Origin: Candidatus Colwellia aromaticivorans
GTDB lineage: Bacteria; Pseudomonadota; Gammaproteobacteria; Enterobacterales; Alteromonadaceae
Assembly (NCBI RefSeq): GCF_003333305.1
Contig: NZ_QOLD01000053.1
Span: 1 to 64,000 of the forward strand
DNA length: 64,000 bases
Direction of reading: 5' to 3'
Part shown: piece after piece, positions 57,361 through 64,000 of the stretch
Layout: the number at the start of each line of letters is the position of its first letter
Position numbering within the stretch: the stretch's first letter is position 1
Position numbers and translations under genes: made by a program
The notes under the pieces: generated by a model
Seen by the model: the letters and a program-made list of their open reading frames with translations, nothing else
Database searches by the model: none
What the model was told of the DNA's origin: nothing

Positions 57361-57627
57361 TATACCCATGATACTTCAATATGTGCATTTCAGGGCTGCT
57401 GAACGAGTCATGATCAAGGCGCATTTTTTTATTAAGGGTCGTTCCCTTAAAAAGAGATGCAACGAAGAACATGATTTGATCAGGGGCCCCTGTAAGGCTG
57501 GTTTAGAAACGCTTTATACTACGTTATTGATTTCGACAATGGAACAACCATTATCTTCAATCAAAGCCTTGCCTAAAGACGTTTCTAACTCCAGCTGAAT
57601 CCGACATATTGAAGTAACATCGGTATA
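57361..57627. mobile_element. 267-bp MITE-like element
   Basis: Terminal inverted repeats TATACCCATGATACTTCAAT-ATG and, reversed, TATACCGATGTTACTTCAAT-ATG. The interior has no transposase. A 58-bp relative is at 36380-36437. It lies directly upstream of the Kazal-type lipoprotein gene and may carry its promoter. Confidence 0.75.
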
Positions 57628-57732
57628 TAAGTGATGTAGATTATTTTTATGATAACTTGTAGGAGATTGGCTAGTATAGTATGTAAAAGTAAAAGCAGGA
57701 ATAAAACAGGAAGACTTACTGTAAATTCACAA

Positions 57733-57984
57733 TTATTTAAACCAAACTTTACCTCCAATAATTTTATAAGCCGGTGTACCTTTTACCAATGCTTCTCGGG
57801 CGAATACTTTTTCACATTTAGGACAGACACCGGCTGTTAATGTATAATTTTGGCTAATACGCTCTTTAAAGCATTTCACCAAAGCCCCCTTACCGCCTTT
57901 ACGGTATTTAAATAAGGGTGCACTACATGTCTTACAAAAAATCTTGATGGTTTTCGTTGGACCTTTTTTATTCGGCTTAGCCAT
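57733..57984 (-). CDS. Small zinc-ribbon protein
   Basis: 83 residues with two Cys pairs, CKTC and CPKC, and many Lys residues. Nucleic-acid or protein binding is possible. Its start is 4 bp after the peroxiredoxin stop. I recognise no named family. Confidence 0.72.
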   Translation of the reverse strand: MAKPNKKGPTKTIKIFCKTCSAPLFKYRKGGKGALVKCFKERISQNYTLTAGVCPKCEKVFAREALVKGTPAYKIIGGKVWFK

Positions 57985-57988
57985 AACG

Positions 57989-58549
57989 TTAGTGCTGCTT
58001 GTTCATGGCTGCTTTTTCAATATTTAATTCTCCTAGTTTTTTTGCTATATCTGGTGCTGCTGATTTAGGTGACACGTCTTCATCTATATGTAAGATTTTA
58101 CCATCAATAGAAATATAAAAAGTAACTCGGCTAGCTACTCTAAAAAAATTTAATACATCATAAGCTTTAGCTGTTTCTTTAGTTGGGTCACTCAACATAG
58201 GAAAGTCTGCTCCAGTCTTTTTAGCAAAATCACGATTATCATCAAGAGGATCAACACTAATCATAAAATAACTAACATTATACTCTCTGATCAAATGCCC
58301 TTGTTCGATTAGCGACTTACATTCAAAGGTACAACCTCGAGTATTTGCCATAGGATACCAAGCCACAACTATCGCTTGTTTACCTTGGTAATCACTTAGT
58401 TGATAAAAGTCACCGTTAGTTGCTTGTAAATTAAAATTGGGTGCTTGCATACCCACTGTTAAATCGGTAGCAAAAGTAGGTATTCCTGTTAGCAGTGACA
58501 GTGAAACACCTAGTGTAATGGTTAAGTTCAGGATTAACTTTTTGATCAT
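57989..58549 (-). CDS. Periplasmic peroxiredoxin (AhpC/TSA/BCP type)
   Basis: About 186 residues with signal peptide ending TFATD. PMANTRGCTFECKSL has the peroxidatic Cys within the PxxxTxxC motif, and a second Cys four residues later suggests an atypical two-Cys enzyme. VISVDPLDDNRDFAKKTGA is BCP-like. It reduces peroxides in the periplasm. ATG 58547-58549 is preferred because AGGA lies 6 nt before it. Confidence 0.88.
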   Translation of the reverse strand: MIKKLILNLTITLGVSLSLLTGIPTFATDLTVGMQAPNFNLQATNGDFYQLSDYQGKQAIVVAWYPMANTRGCTFECKSLIEQGHLIREYNVSYFMISVDPLDDNRDFAKKTGADFPMLSDPTKETAKAYDVLNFFRVASRVTFYISIDGKILHIDEDVSPKSAAPDIAKKLGELNIEKAAMNKQH

Positions 58550-58570
58550 GATCATTTCCTACTTAGTATT

Positions 58571-59107
58571 TTAAAATGATGAATTAGGTTGGCTTAAAAA
58601 CTTAATCTCTTCAGCGCTTGATTGCCTCTGTAAAATATTATTACGATGTGGGTATCGGCCAAATTTTTCAATAATATTCAAATGCTGTAATTCAAATTGA
58701 TAATTACTGTCAATGCCATTCTCTTTATATAATAAGCAGGCTTGTTGATGAATGAGCAAAGATTCACTGTGCATAAAGGGCATATAGAGAAAAGTACGTT
58801 CTATCGCATTAAGTTGTTTGTCTGCACCTACCGAAATTGCCTGTTGTGATAAAGCGAGTGCTAATGAATCTTGAGCAAAAGACTGGGGAGTATCTCGGAA
58901 CATATTTCTTGAAAACTGATCCAACACTATAATTTCTGCTAAACGACCTTTAGCACTATTACGCCATTGATACAGTTCACATTGGCTAGCTTGTTGATGG
59001 AGACCTTCAAACCTAATTTTGATGCGCTCATCAAGAGCACTATCCTTTTTCCACCACTGCTGAGAGCTTAGCTCTTCAAACCAGAATGTTAATACATCAC
59101 TATGCAT
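58571..59107 (-). CDS. DUF924 family protein
   Basis: 178 residues. LTFWFEELSSQQWWKKD, LDQFSRNMFRDTPQSFAQD and LEQHE-equivalent QHLNIIEKFGRYPHRN are the DUF924 signature blocks. All-helical, function unknown. The start overlaps the FtsZ-like stop by 8 nt, so the two are translationally coupled, an odd pairing. Confidence 0.9.
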   Translation of the reverse strand: MHSDVLTFWFEELSSQQWWKKDSALDERIKIRFEGLHQQASQCELYQWRNSAKGRLAEIIVLDQFSRNMFRDTPQSFAQDSLALALSQQAISVGADKQLNAIERTFLYMPFMHSESLLIHQQACLLYKENGIDSNYQFELQHLNIIEKFGRYPHRNNILQRQSSAEEIKFLSQPNSSF

Positions 59108-60236
59108 TTTTTTCCCCTATTAATTGTTTTGCTCTTAACTTTCGGGTGATCGCTGGTATATCAGTATAGCTTTGTTCCTTACTATTATTTGAAGTTAATT
59201 CATCATAAAATAAATTATCACTTAAACAATCATCCTCTATAACCTTTGAAAAATTGGTTTCGTTAGGCTCTGACGATAAAGACACTATTCCTGAAGCGAC
59301 AATTAAGATTTCAATTTCAGATGATAAATTTGGCTCTAAGGTAACACCAGGTACAATAAGTACTGACTTGTTAGTAATTTTTTCTCTGATATGATCAATC
59401 AAACCATTATACGTAGAAAGCTTAGGCTCAGATTTACAAAACAGTTGGAAAATAATGCCTTTTGCAGTATCTATGTTAGCAATAGAAACTAACGGGTTAT
59501 TGAGTGCTTGATCCAGCGCATCAAACGCTAACTCTTCTGTTTCTGCTTTTCCCACACCTAAAATAGACTCACCTTCATAAGATAGTATTCTAGAAAAGTC
59601 ATTTTTATCTACATTTACATAACCTGTTTCAGTCAACATTTGCACTAACGATACGAGTAAGTTTTTTAAGACTTCATTACTGTGATTAAATGCTGCAAAC
59701 AATCCAACATTTCCTCCTAACCCTTTCAGAAGTAAATCGTTAGATAAAGTGATGTAAGCATGTATGGGATCTTTAATATCTTTAATTCCCTGTAAGGCAA
59801 AATCCATTCGCAGTTTACCTTCAGACTCAAACGGTAAAGTAACAATAGCTAAACAGTTAATATTTAACTCACGGGCGATACGTGCAACCAGAGGACTAGC
59901 TCCTGTACCGGTACCACCACCAAAGCCGGCCGTAATAATAACAATATCACTATTTTTTATGGCATTTGTTAACAGCTCTTCACTTTCTTCTGCGGCTTTT
60001 AAACCTACATCAGGGTTAGAGCCAGCGCCATAACCGTTAGTTAAATTTTCACCTATTAATATTCTGTTCTCAACCTGCAAGGTATTTAAGGCGGCCAGAT
60101 CAGTATTAACAGCAATTAAATTTACTTGCTGTGACAAACCATTTTCATACAACATGTTAATGGTATTACAACCACAACCACCAATACCAACAACCGTGAT
60201 AAGTAGGTCAGGTTTTGAATGAATAAGCTCTTTCAT
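59100..60236 (-). CDS. FtsZ paralogue with conserved GTPase and C-terminal peptide
   Basis: About 378 residues. The tubulin signature GFGGGTGTGASPLVA is intact; the N-terminal ITVVGIGGCGCNTINML matches the FtsZ nucleotide pocket, and the T7 loop NVDKND keeps the N, D and D residues. The end YTDIPAITRKLRAKQ resembles the FtsZ C-terminal peptide (xxDIPAFLRKQ) that binds FtsA/ZipA. It lies outside any dcw cluster, so it is probably a second FtsZ. ATG 60234-60236 has AGGA 6 nt upstream; a GTG at 60275 would add 13 residues. Confidence 0.87.
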   Translation of the reverse strand: MKELIHSKPDLLITVVGIGGCGCNTINMLYENGLSQQVNLIAVNTDLAALNTLQVENRILIGENLTNGYGAGSNPDVGLKAAEESEELLTNAIKNSDIVIITAGFGGGTGTGASPLVARIARELNINCLAIVTLPFESEGKLRMDFALQGIKDIKDPIHAYITLSNDLLLKGLGGNVGLFAAFNHSNEVLKNLLVSLVQMLTETGYVNVDKNDFSRILSYEGESILGVGKAETEELAFDALDQALNNPLVSIANIDTAKGIIFQLFCKSEPKLSTYNGLIDHIREKITNKSVLIVPGVTLEPNLSSEIEILIVASGIVSLSSEPNETNFSKVIEDDCLSDNLFYDELTSNNSKEQSYTDIPAITRKLRAKQLIGEKNA

Positions 60237-60554
60237 AAAATTTCCTAATGCATTTTTATAATCAAATTCTTTCACTAAGTCGGCGTATTAAATTTAATTA
60301 CATTCAAGAAAAGCATTTAACTTCTTGACGGATTTTAACAGAGTTGATTCATAAAACTCTGTGATCAACCTTTATTATAATGATCAATTTTAGAATCTGC
60401 CATATTAATAGATAACTCTAGAGTATTAATTTTACGCTTTAACAATTTGTTCTTTTTAGAACTAAATAAACACTAAGTCTTTTTCGAATAATTTTAATCA
60501 TCATCGTTTTAAAAAGCTTTAAATTGAAGTGATTAGTCACTTCTTAATTAGAGG

Positions 60555-60686
60555 GAGTTATCAGGGTTACCATCACAGGTGGCAATGGAGTTACCAGGGT
60601 TGCGCTGGGCTTTAACTACAGAGTTATCAGAGTCACCAAGAGTTTGACTTTTAGGGTTGTTAGAGTTATTGTGCTTTTATTGGTTT
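60555..60686 (+). repeat. Four degenerate 33-bp tandem repeats
   Basis: Units start at 60555, 60588, 60621 and 60654. Each opens with an 18-nt block like GAGTTATCAGGGTTACCA, itself two 9-nt halves; the other 15 nt vary. The last unit is most decayed. The region 60276-60706 has no supported gene. Confidence 0.7.
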
Positions 60687-60706
60687 TGTTTATAAAAGTA
60701 GAAAAT

Positions 60707-61129
60707 ATGAAGTATGCAATTATCTTCGTTTCAGCAAAGAACGATGGCGTTTATCAAGTGTCAGTACCTGACCTACCCGGTTGTGCTACTAACGCTGATT
60801 CTATTGATTTAGGATTAGAAAAAATAAGTCAAAGTATTAAATCCCACTTGGCTATCTTGGCTGAGTATGGCGAAAAAATTCCATCAGCATTAAATATAGA
60901 TAAACACAGACAGCAATATACTATCGAGCATCCACACACTCATTCGCAGGCTTTTTGGGCTATTGTAGATATTGATATAACAGCCTATTTAGGCAAAAGT
61001 CATAAGATCAATGTCACCTTACCCGAATTATTAATAAAACAAATAGATGAACAAGTGAGTAAAAGCTCTGCTTATAAAACCCGTTCTGGTTTTATTGCGA
61101 GTGCTTGCTTGGTCGAACTGGGGAAATAA
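60707..61129 (+). CDS. hicB: HicB-family antitoxin with C-terminal RHH domain
   Basis: About 140 residues. The degenerate RNase-H-like HicB fold has YQVSVPDLPGCATNADSIDL; the C-terminal part (INVTLPELLIKQIDEQVSK then TRSGFIASACLVEL) is a ribbon-helix-helix DNA-binding domain. No HicA is found on either side, so it is an orphan or a stand-alone regulator. ATG 60707 is preferred to the upstream in-frame start, which would translate repeat DNA. Confidence 0.83.
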   Translation: MKYAIIFVSAKNDGVYQVSVPDLPGCATNADSIDLGLEKISQSIKSHLAILAEYGEKIPSALNIDKHRQQYTIEHPHTHSQAFWAIVDIDITAYLGKSHKINVTLPELLIKQIDEQVSKSSAYKTRSGFIASACLVELGK

Positions 61130-61195
61130 AGAGATTGTTGAATGTGTAGTAACAAGGTGAAAACTACCCAGAGATTTGGAGGATTTATTTAAAGC

Positions 61196-61924
61196 TTAAC
61201 GTAAAGGAGATAAATCAATTTTATTCGCGGCGGCATTAATTTTGTCATTCAAACCCATACTTTGTTCATGATAAAAGTCGAGTTGAGCAATTTGGGGAAT
61301 TGGTAAAAGTTGTTCTAATGATGTTATATTTTCGTTTAAACAAGGCATTGGTTGTTCAGTGGCACAGTTAGCAATCCAAGCAACACATTGTAAACCGTCA
61401 GCTATTATCGCTTGGTAAGTTAATAATGCATGGTTTAAGCAGCCCAGTTTCATGTTGACTACTAAAATAACTTCTTGCTTAGTGTCTTGAGCAAAGTCTG
61501 ATAAGAAAATATGTTTTTCCCCACCTGTATCTATATTGTTGTTTACATATATTGGTAAACGCCAGCCACCTGCACCTTCGGTAATATTTATATCTGCTTT
61601 TAATGACGTTACTTTACTAAAACCTTGTGATATTTCAGCAATAGATATTTTTCTATTTTCATTAGAGGCTGCAATATGAGGGGCAATCGCTTCTTCAAGC
61701 GCAATAGGATTCACGTCGCTAATGCTTTGGTTACAATTACTAAATTGACTTAATAGCTGAGCATCTTCATTGACTAACTGTTCACCGATATGATGACAAC
61801 CCGCTGCAATTGGCTTATACACAGCTACCTTTTTACCACTATTTATTAACGCTTGAGTAAGCGCACAAGCAACAAATGTTTTGCCTGCATCAGTATCAGT
61901 GGCGGTAATAAAAAAATTTTTCAT
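61196..61924 (-). CDS. bioD: Dethiobiotin synthase
   Basis: 242 residues. P-loop FITATDTDAGKTFVACAL, Walker-B-like INITEGAGGWRLPI. Closes the ureido ring of biotin from DAPA, CO2 and ATP. It lies 28 bp before a possible small ORF and 193 bp from bioC, on the same strand. Confidence 0.95.
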   Translation of the reverse strand: MKNFFITATDTDAGKTFVACALTQALINSGKKVAVYKPIAAGCHHIGEQLVNEDAQLLSQFSNCNQSISDVNPIALEEAIAPHIAASNENRKISIAEISQGFSKVTSLKADINITEGAGGWRLPIYVNNNIDTGGEKHIFLSDFAQDTKQEVILVVNMKLGCLNHALLTYQAIIADGLQCVAWIANCATEQPMPCLNENITSLEQLLPIPQIAQLDFYHEQSMGLNDKINAAANKIDLSPLR

Positions 61925-61952
61925 CTTTAGTCTTTATCTCAAAAAAGGTAAT

Positions 61953-62099
61953 TTAAATAGATAACTTAACTTGCCTATGTACTTTACTCAGGAGTTCATT
62001 AATAACGTCATCTTCGAAGTCTTTTGTCGAAGATCCATTGTCTTTTTGCTTGGATTCTTTTCCAATAATAAACTTTTCCTGATTAATAGGCATAGGCAT
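61953..62099 (-). CDS. Possible 48-residue small protein between bioC and bioD
   Basis: Starts MPMPINQEKFIIGKES and ends VHRQVKLSI, highly charged in the middle. It fills most of the bioC-bioD gap on the operon strand. No clear SD and no recognised family, so it may be chance. Confidence 0.35.
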   Translation of the reverse strand: MPMPINQEKFIIGKESKQKDNGSSTKDFEDDVINELLSKVHRQVKLSI

Positions 62100-62117
62100 G
62101 TAATTTAATTATTCAGC

Positions 62118-62915
62118 TTAAATATTCAACTTAGCGACAAGACCCGAATATAATCGGTAAGTAGCTGGGTATATACCACTAGGTTCAAGAAAATCTTGGT
62201 AATGTTCAGTCATCGCAAACCATTTGTCTTTACCGGATAAACCACGATTGCGCTTTTTCGGTAAATGATTCGCACCTAAACCTTTAAGTTCACGTGCTAA
62301 ATGGATAACATTTTGATATTCAAGCACTATGTCTTGGCATTTATGCTCTAAGATCTTTGAAATAGGTGTATTGAAAAGCTCACTTAATTCACTTTCGGCT
62401 TTAAAGTCGATTACATGTTGATCATCATCGACTTGTCGCCATGATGATTTTAATTCATGTAAAGTACCATCAACTAAGCTAGTAAATATGATCAAGCCAC
62501 CTGGCTTTAATACGCGTAACATTTCTGAAATAGCAACATCAAGGGGATCACACCACTGAATAACAAGGTTCGAATAAATTAAGTCTACACTTTCATCTTG
62601 TAAGGGGATTTTATGCACATCTGCTTCAAGCCATGTAATCTCTTTATTACGACTTTCTTGTGCAAAATGAAGCATGCCTTTTGATAAATCTAAACCAATA
62701 ACTTGCTGATAAGAACTAGCCAATAAATCGGTGAAAAAACCTGTTCCTGAGCCTAAATCTAAGACCGTGAGATCATTTCTATTTGGCAACCACGGCATTA
62801 AATGTTTACCGGAAAATCGCTGTAGTCTGGCAGAAACATCATAAGATTTGCTAGCAGAGCCAAAACTTTGTGCTATTTTTATTTTATTTTCTTGATACTG
62901 CACTGTTGGAGTCAT
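62118..62915 (-). CDS. bioC: Malonyl-ACP O-methyltransferase
   Basis: 265 residues. SAM motif I VLDLGSGTGFFTDLLA, followed by VIGLDLSKGMLHFA, and VDLIYSNLVIQWC, the BioC hallmark. Methylates malonyl-ACP to start pimelate synthesis on the fatty acid machinery. 17 bp after bioF. Confidence 0.94.
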   Translation of the reverse strand: MTPTVQYQENKIKIAQSFGSASKSYDVSARLQRFSGKHLMPWLPNRNDLTVLDLGSGTGFFTDLLASSYQQVIGLDLSKGMLHFAQESRNKEITWLEADVHKIPLQDESVDLIYSNLVIQWCDPLDVAISEMLRVLKPGGLIIFTSLVDGTLHELKSSWRQVDDDQHVIDFKAESELSELFNTPISKILEHKCQDIVLEYQNVIHLARELKGLGANHLPKKRNRGLSGKDKWFAMTEHYQDFLEPSGIYPATYRLYSGLVAKLNI

Positions 62916-62931
62916 GAAGACTTTCCTACCT

Positions 62932-64000
62932 TTATTTACAAAGTGCTTTATTTAAACAGCTGGCCAAATGATTGATATCATTATAATTATGGCTCGCACA
63001 AATGGTAACGCGTAACCTGGAGCTGCCAACGGCAACAGTTGGTGGGCGTATAGCCGTTAGCCAAATCCCTTGATTCTTTAATTGTTCACTGACATTTAGG
63101 GCTTTTTGTTCATCCCCAATAATAATCGCATGAATTGAAGATGCTGACGGTATGACTTCAATACTTGAATCGAGTAATTCAATGAATAAAGTACTTAACT
63201 CAGTAATTTTATCACGTCGCCATTGTTCTTGTTGAATGAGCTCAATACTTCTAATTGTTGCCCAAGCAAGTGCCGGAGAAATTGCCGTTGAATATATATA
63301 ATGCCTAGCAAAATTAATTAAATAATCATGCACATTTTCATCGCATGCTAAAAAAGCACCGCTAGTGGCAATCGCTTTGCCAAAGGTTGCCATGGTGATG
63401 TCTGCTTGATTATTGTTAGTTAATACACTGGCACTACCCTGACCTTGTTCACCAATAACACCAATACTATGGGCGTCATCAACATAAAGCCAAGCATTAT
63501 GTTGTTTGGCAACACTGGCAAGTTCGATAAGATTAGCTTGATCACCGTCCATACTGAACACACCTTCAGAGGCAACCAACTTATTTTGAACATCAGAACT
63601 AGACAATAACTGTGCTAATTGCGCTGTATTATTATGAGCAAAGCGCTTTACTTTAGCCTTACTTGAAAAAGCACCATCGAGCATAGAAGCATGGGATAGT
63701 TTATCAAGAAAAAAATGCGCTCTGTCTTTTCCTGTTTCTTGGCCTAGTGTTTGAAATAGCGCTACATTTGCAGAAAAACCACTGGTAAAAATTAGACAAC
63801 GAGGTTTATTTATCCACTGGCAAATTTTATCTTCTAATGCTTGATGCGCATAATGAAAACCAGTTACTAAGCTTGAAGCACTTGCACATAAACCAAAACG
63901 AGCAACACCTTCTTGCATGGCTTTATTTATTTCATTATGGTTATTTAACCCTAAATAATCATTTGAAGAAAAGTTTATATAGGGCTTACCATCGACAAGT
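62932..64000 (-). CDS. bioF: 8-amino-7-oxononanoate synthase (5' end outside window)
   Basis: PLP enzyme joining pimeloyl-ACP and alanine. Reading through the right edge gives [10 protein letters not shown], the family start, so at least 25 further residues lie inside the window beyond the internal ATG at 63918. [19 protein letters not shown] and the PLP-lysine [12 protein letters not shown] are intact. Confidence 0.95.
   Translation of the reverse strand, partial: LVDGKPYINFSSNDYLGLNNHNEINKAMQEGVARFGLCASASSLVTGFHYAHQALEDKICQWINKPRCLIFTSGFSANVALFQTLGQETGKDRAHFFLDKLSHASMLDGAFSSKAKVKRFAHNNTAQLAQLLSSSDVQNKLVASEGVFSMDGDQANLIELASVAKQHNAWLYVDDAHSIGVIGEQGQGSASVLTNNNQADITMATFGKAIATSGAFLACDENVHDYLINFARHYIYSTAISPALAWATIRSIELIQQEQWRRDKITELSTLFIELLDSSIEVIPSASSIHAIIIGDEQKALNVSEQLKNQGIWLTAIRPPTVAVGSSRLRVTICASHNYNDINHLASCLNKALCK

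Noticed and set aside
57343-57472. Longer N-terminus for the Kazal-type lipoprotein
   Set aside because: It would be encoded inside the MITE and destroys the lipoprotein signal; a good SD precedes ATG 57343.
60555-60686. CRISPR-like array
   Set aside because: Only four degenerate units, the conserved part is 18 nt with short unequal remainder, and there are no cas genes.

Overview
The window looks like chromosomal DNA of an AT-rich marine gammaproteobacterium, most likely of the order Alteromonadales (Colwellia/Thalassotalea-like). The reasons are the yejK/yejL/yejM arrangement, NhaR beside an Mnh/Mrp operon, a bioF-bioC-bioD order, AttEFGH-type transporter genes, and the general protein character. 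The species assignment is inference; no database was searched.

Region 1 (0.4-23.2 kb) is a cobalamin (vitamin B12) island with four class-II-type cobalamin riboswitches, all on the minus strand. Unit A (9.06 to 0.39 kb) runs riboswitch, predicted membrane transporter, cbiA, cobN, an ExbB/MotA-type channel, a DUF2149 ExbD-like protein and cobO. Unit B (21.2 to 14.15 kb) runs riboswitch, btuD, btuC, cobT, cobS, cobU, cobQ, btuF. A third riboswitch precedes btuB, which carries a frameshift. A fourth precedes bluB, with cobC downstream. A plus-strand block (9.29-12.0 kb) supplies a phosphatase, cbiB and a cobD-like aminotransferase. Together these cover corrinoid uptake, a,c-diamidation, adenosylation, cobyric acid synthesis, aminopropanol attachment, DMB synthesis and nucleotide-loop assembly. 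No corrin-ring genes are present in the window.

The most unusual part is the CobN of unit A. It carries an N-terminal signal-like segment and a C-terminal transmembrane anchor with a basic tail, which places the chelatase-like domain in the periplasm. It is followed directly by a proton-channel pair (ExbB-like plus ExbD-like). The AAA+ and VWA chelatase partners are absent. This may be an ion-gradient-powered periplasmic corrinoid or cobalt system.

Region 2 (23.2-35.3 kb) is accessory DNA: hipBA with three evenly spaced operators, a HigBA-type toxin-antitoxin pair whose promoter lies inside a palindrome, a truncated AAA ATPase, a cold-shock/Excalibur membrane protein, a methyltransferase, a self-regulated-looking Fic enzyme, an attEFGH-type ABC transporter operon and a tyrosine recombinase.

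Region 3 (35.4-44.5 kb) holds nhaR divergent from a Mrp-type Na+/H+ antiporter operon led by an HPF/RaiA-like gene. One cistron of this operon appears to use an ATC start. A short derivative of a MITE-like element lies in the nhaR-operon gap, and a 267-bp relative lies at 57.4 kb.

Region 4 (44.5-64 kb) is mostly housekeeping: an M23 peptidase, a double PTPS-domain protein, pyrC, yejK, yejL, a yejM-like gene, tRNA-Pro(GGG), a KAS III-like enzyme, an esterase, a GGDEF/EAL protein, a Kazal-type lipoprotein, a peroxiredoxin, a DUF924 protein, a second FtsZ with the FtsZ C-terminal peptide, a HicB-like antitoxin behind a 33-bp periodic repeat, and bioD, bioC and bioF (bioF runs off the right edge).
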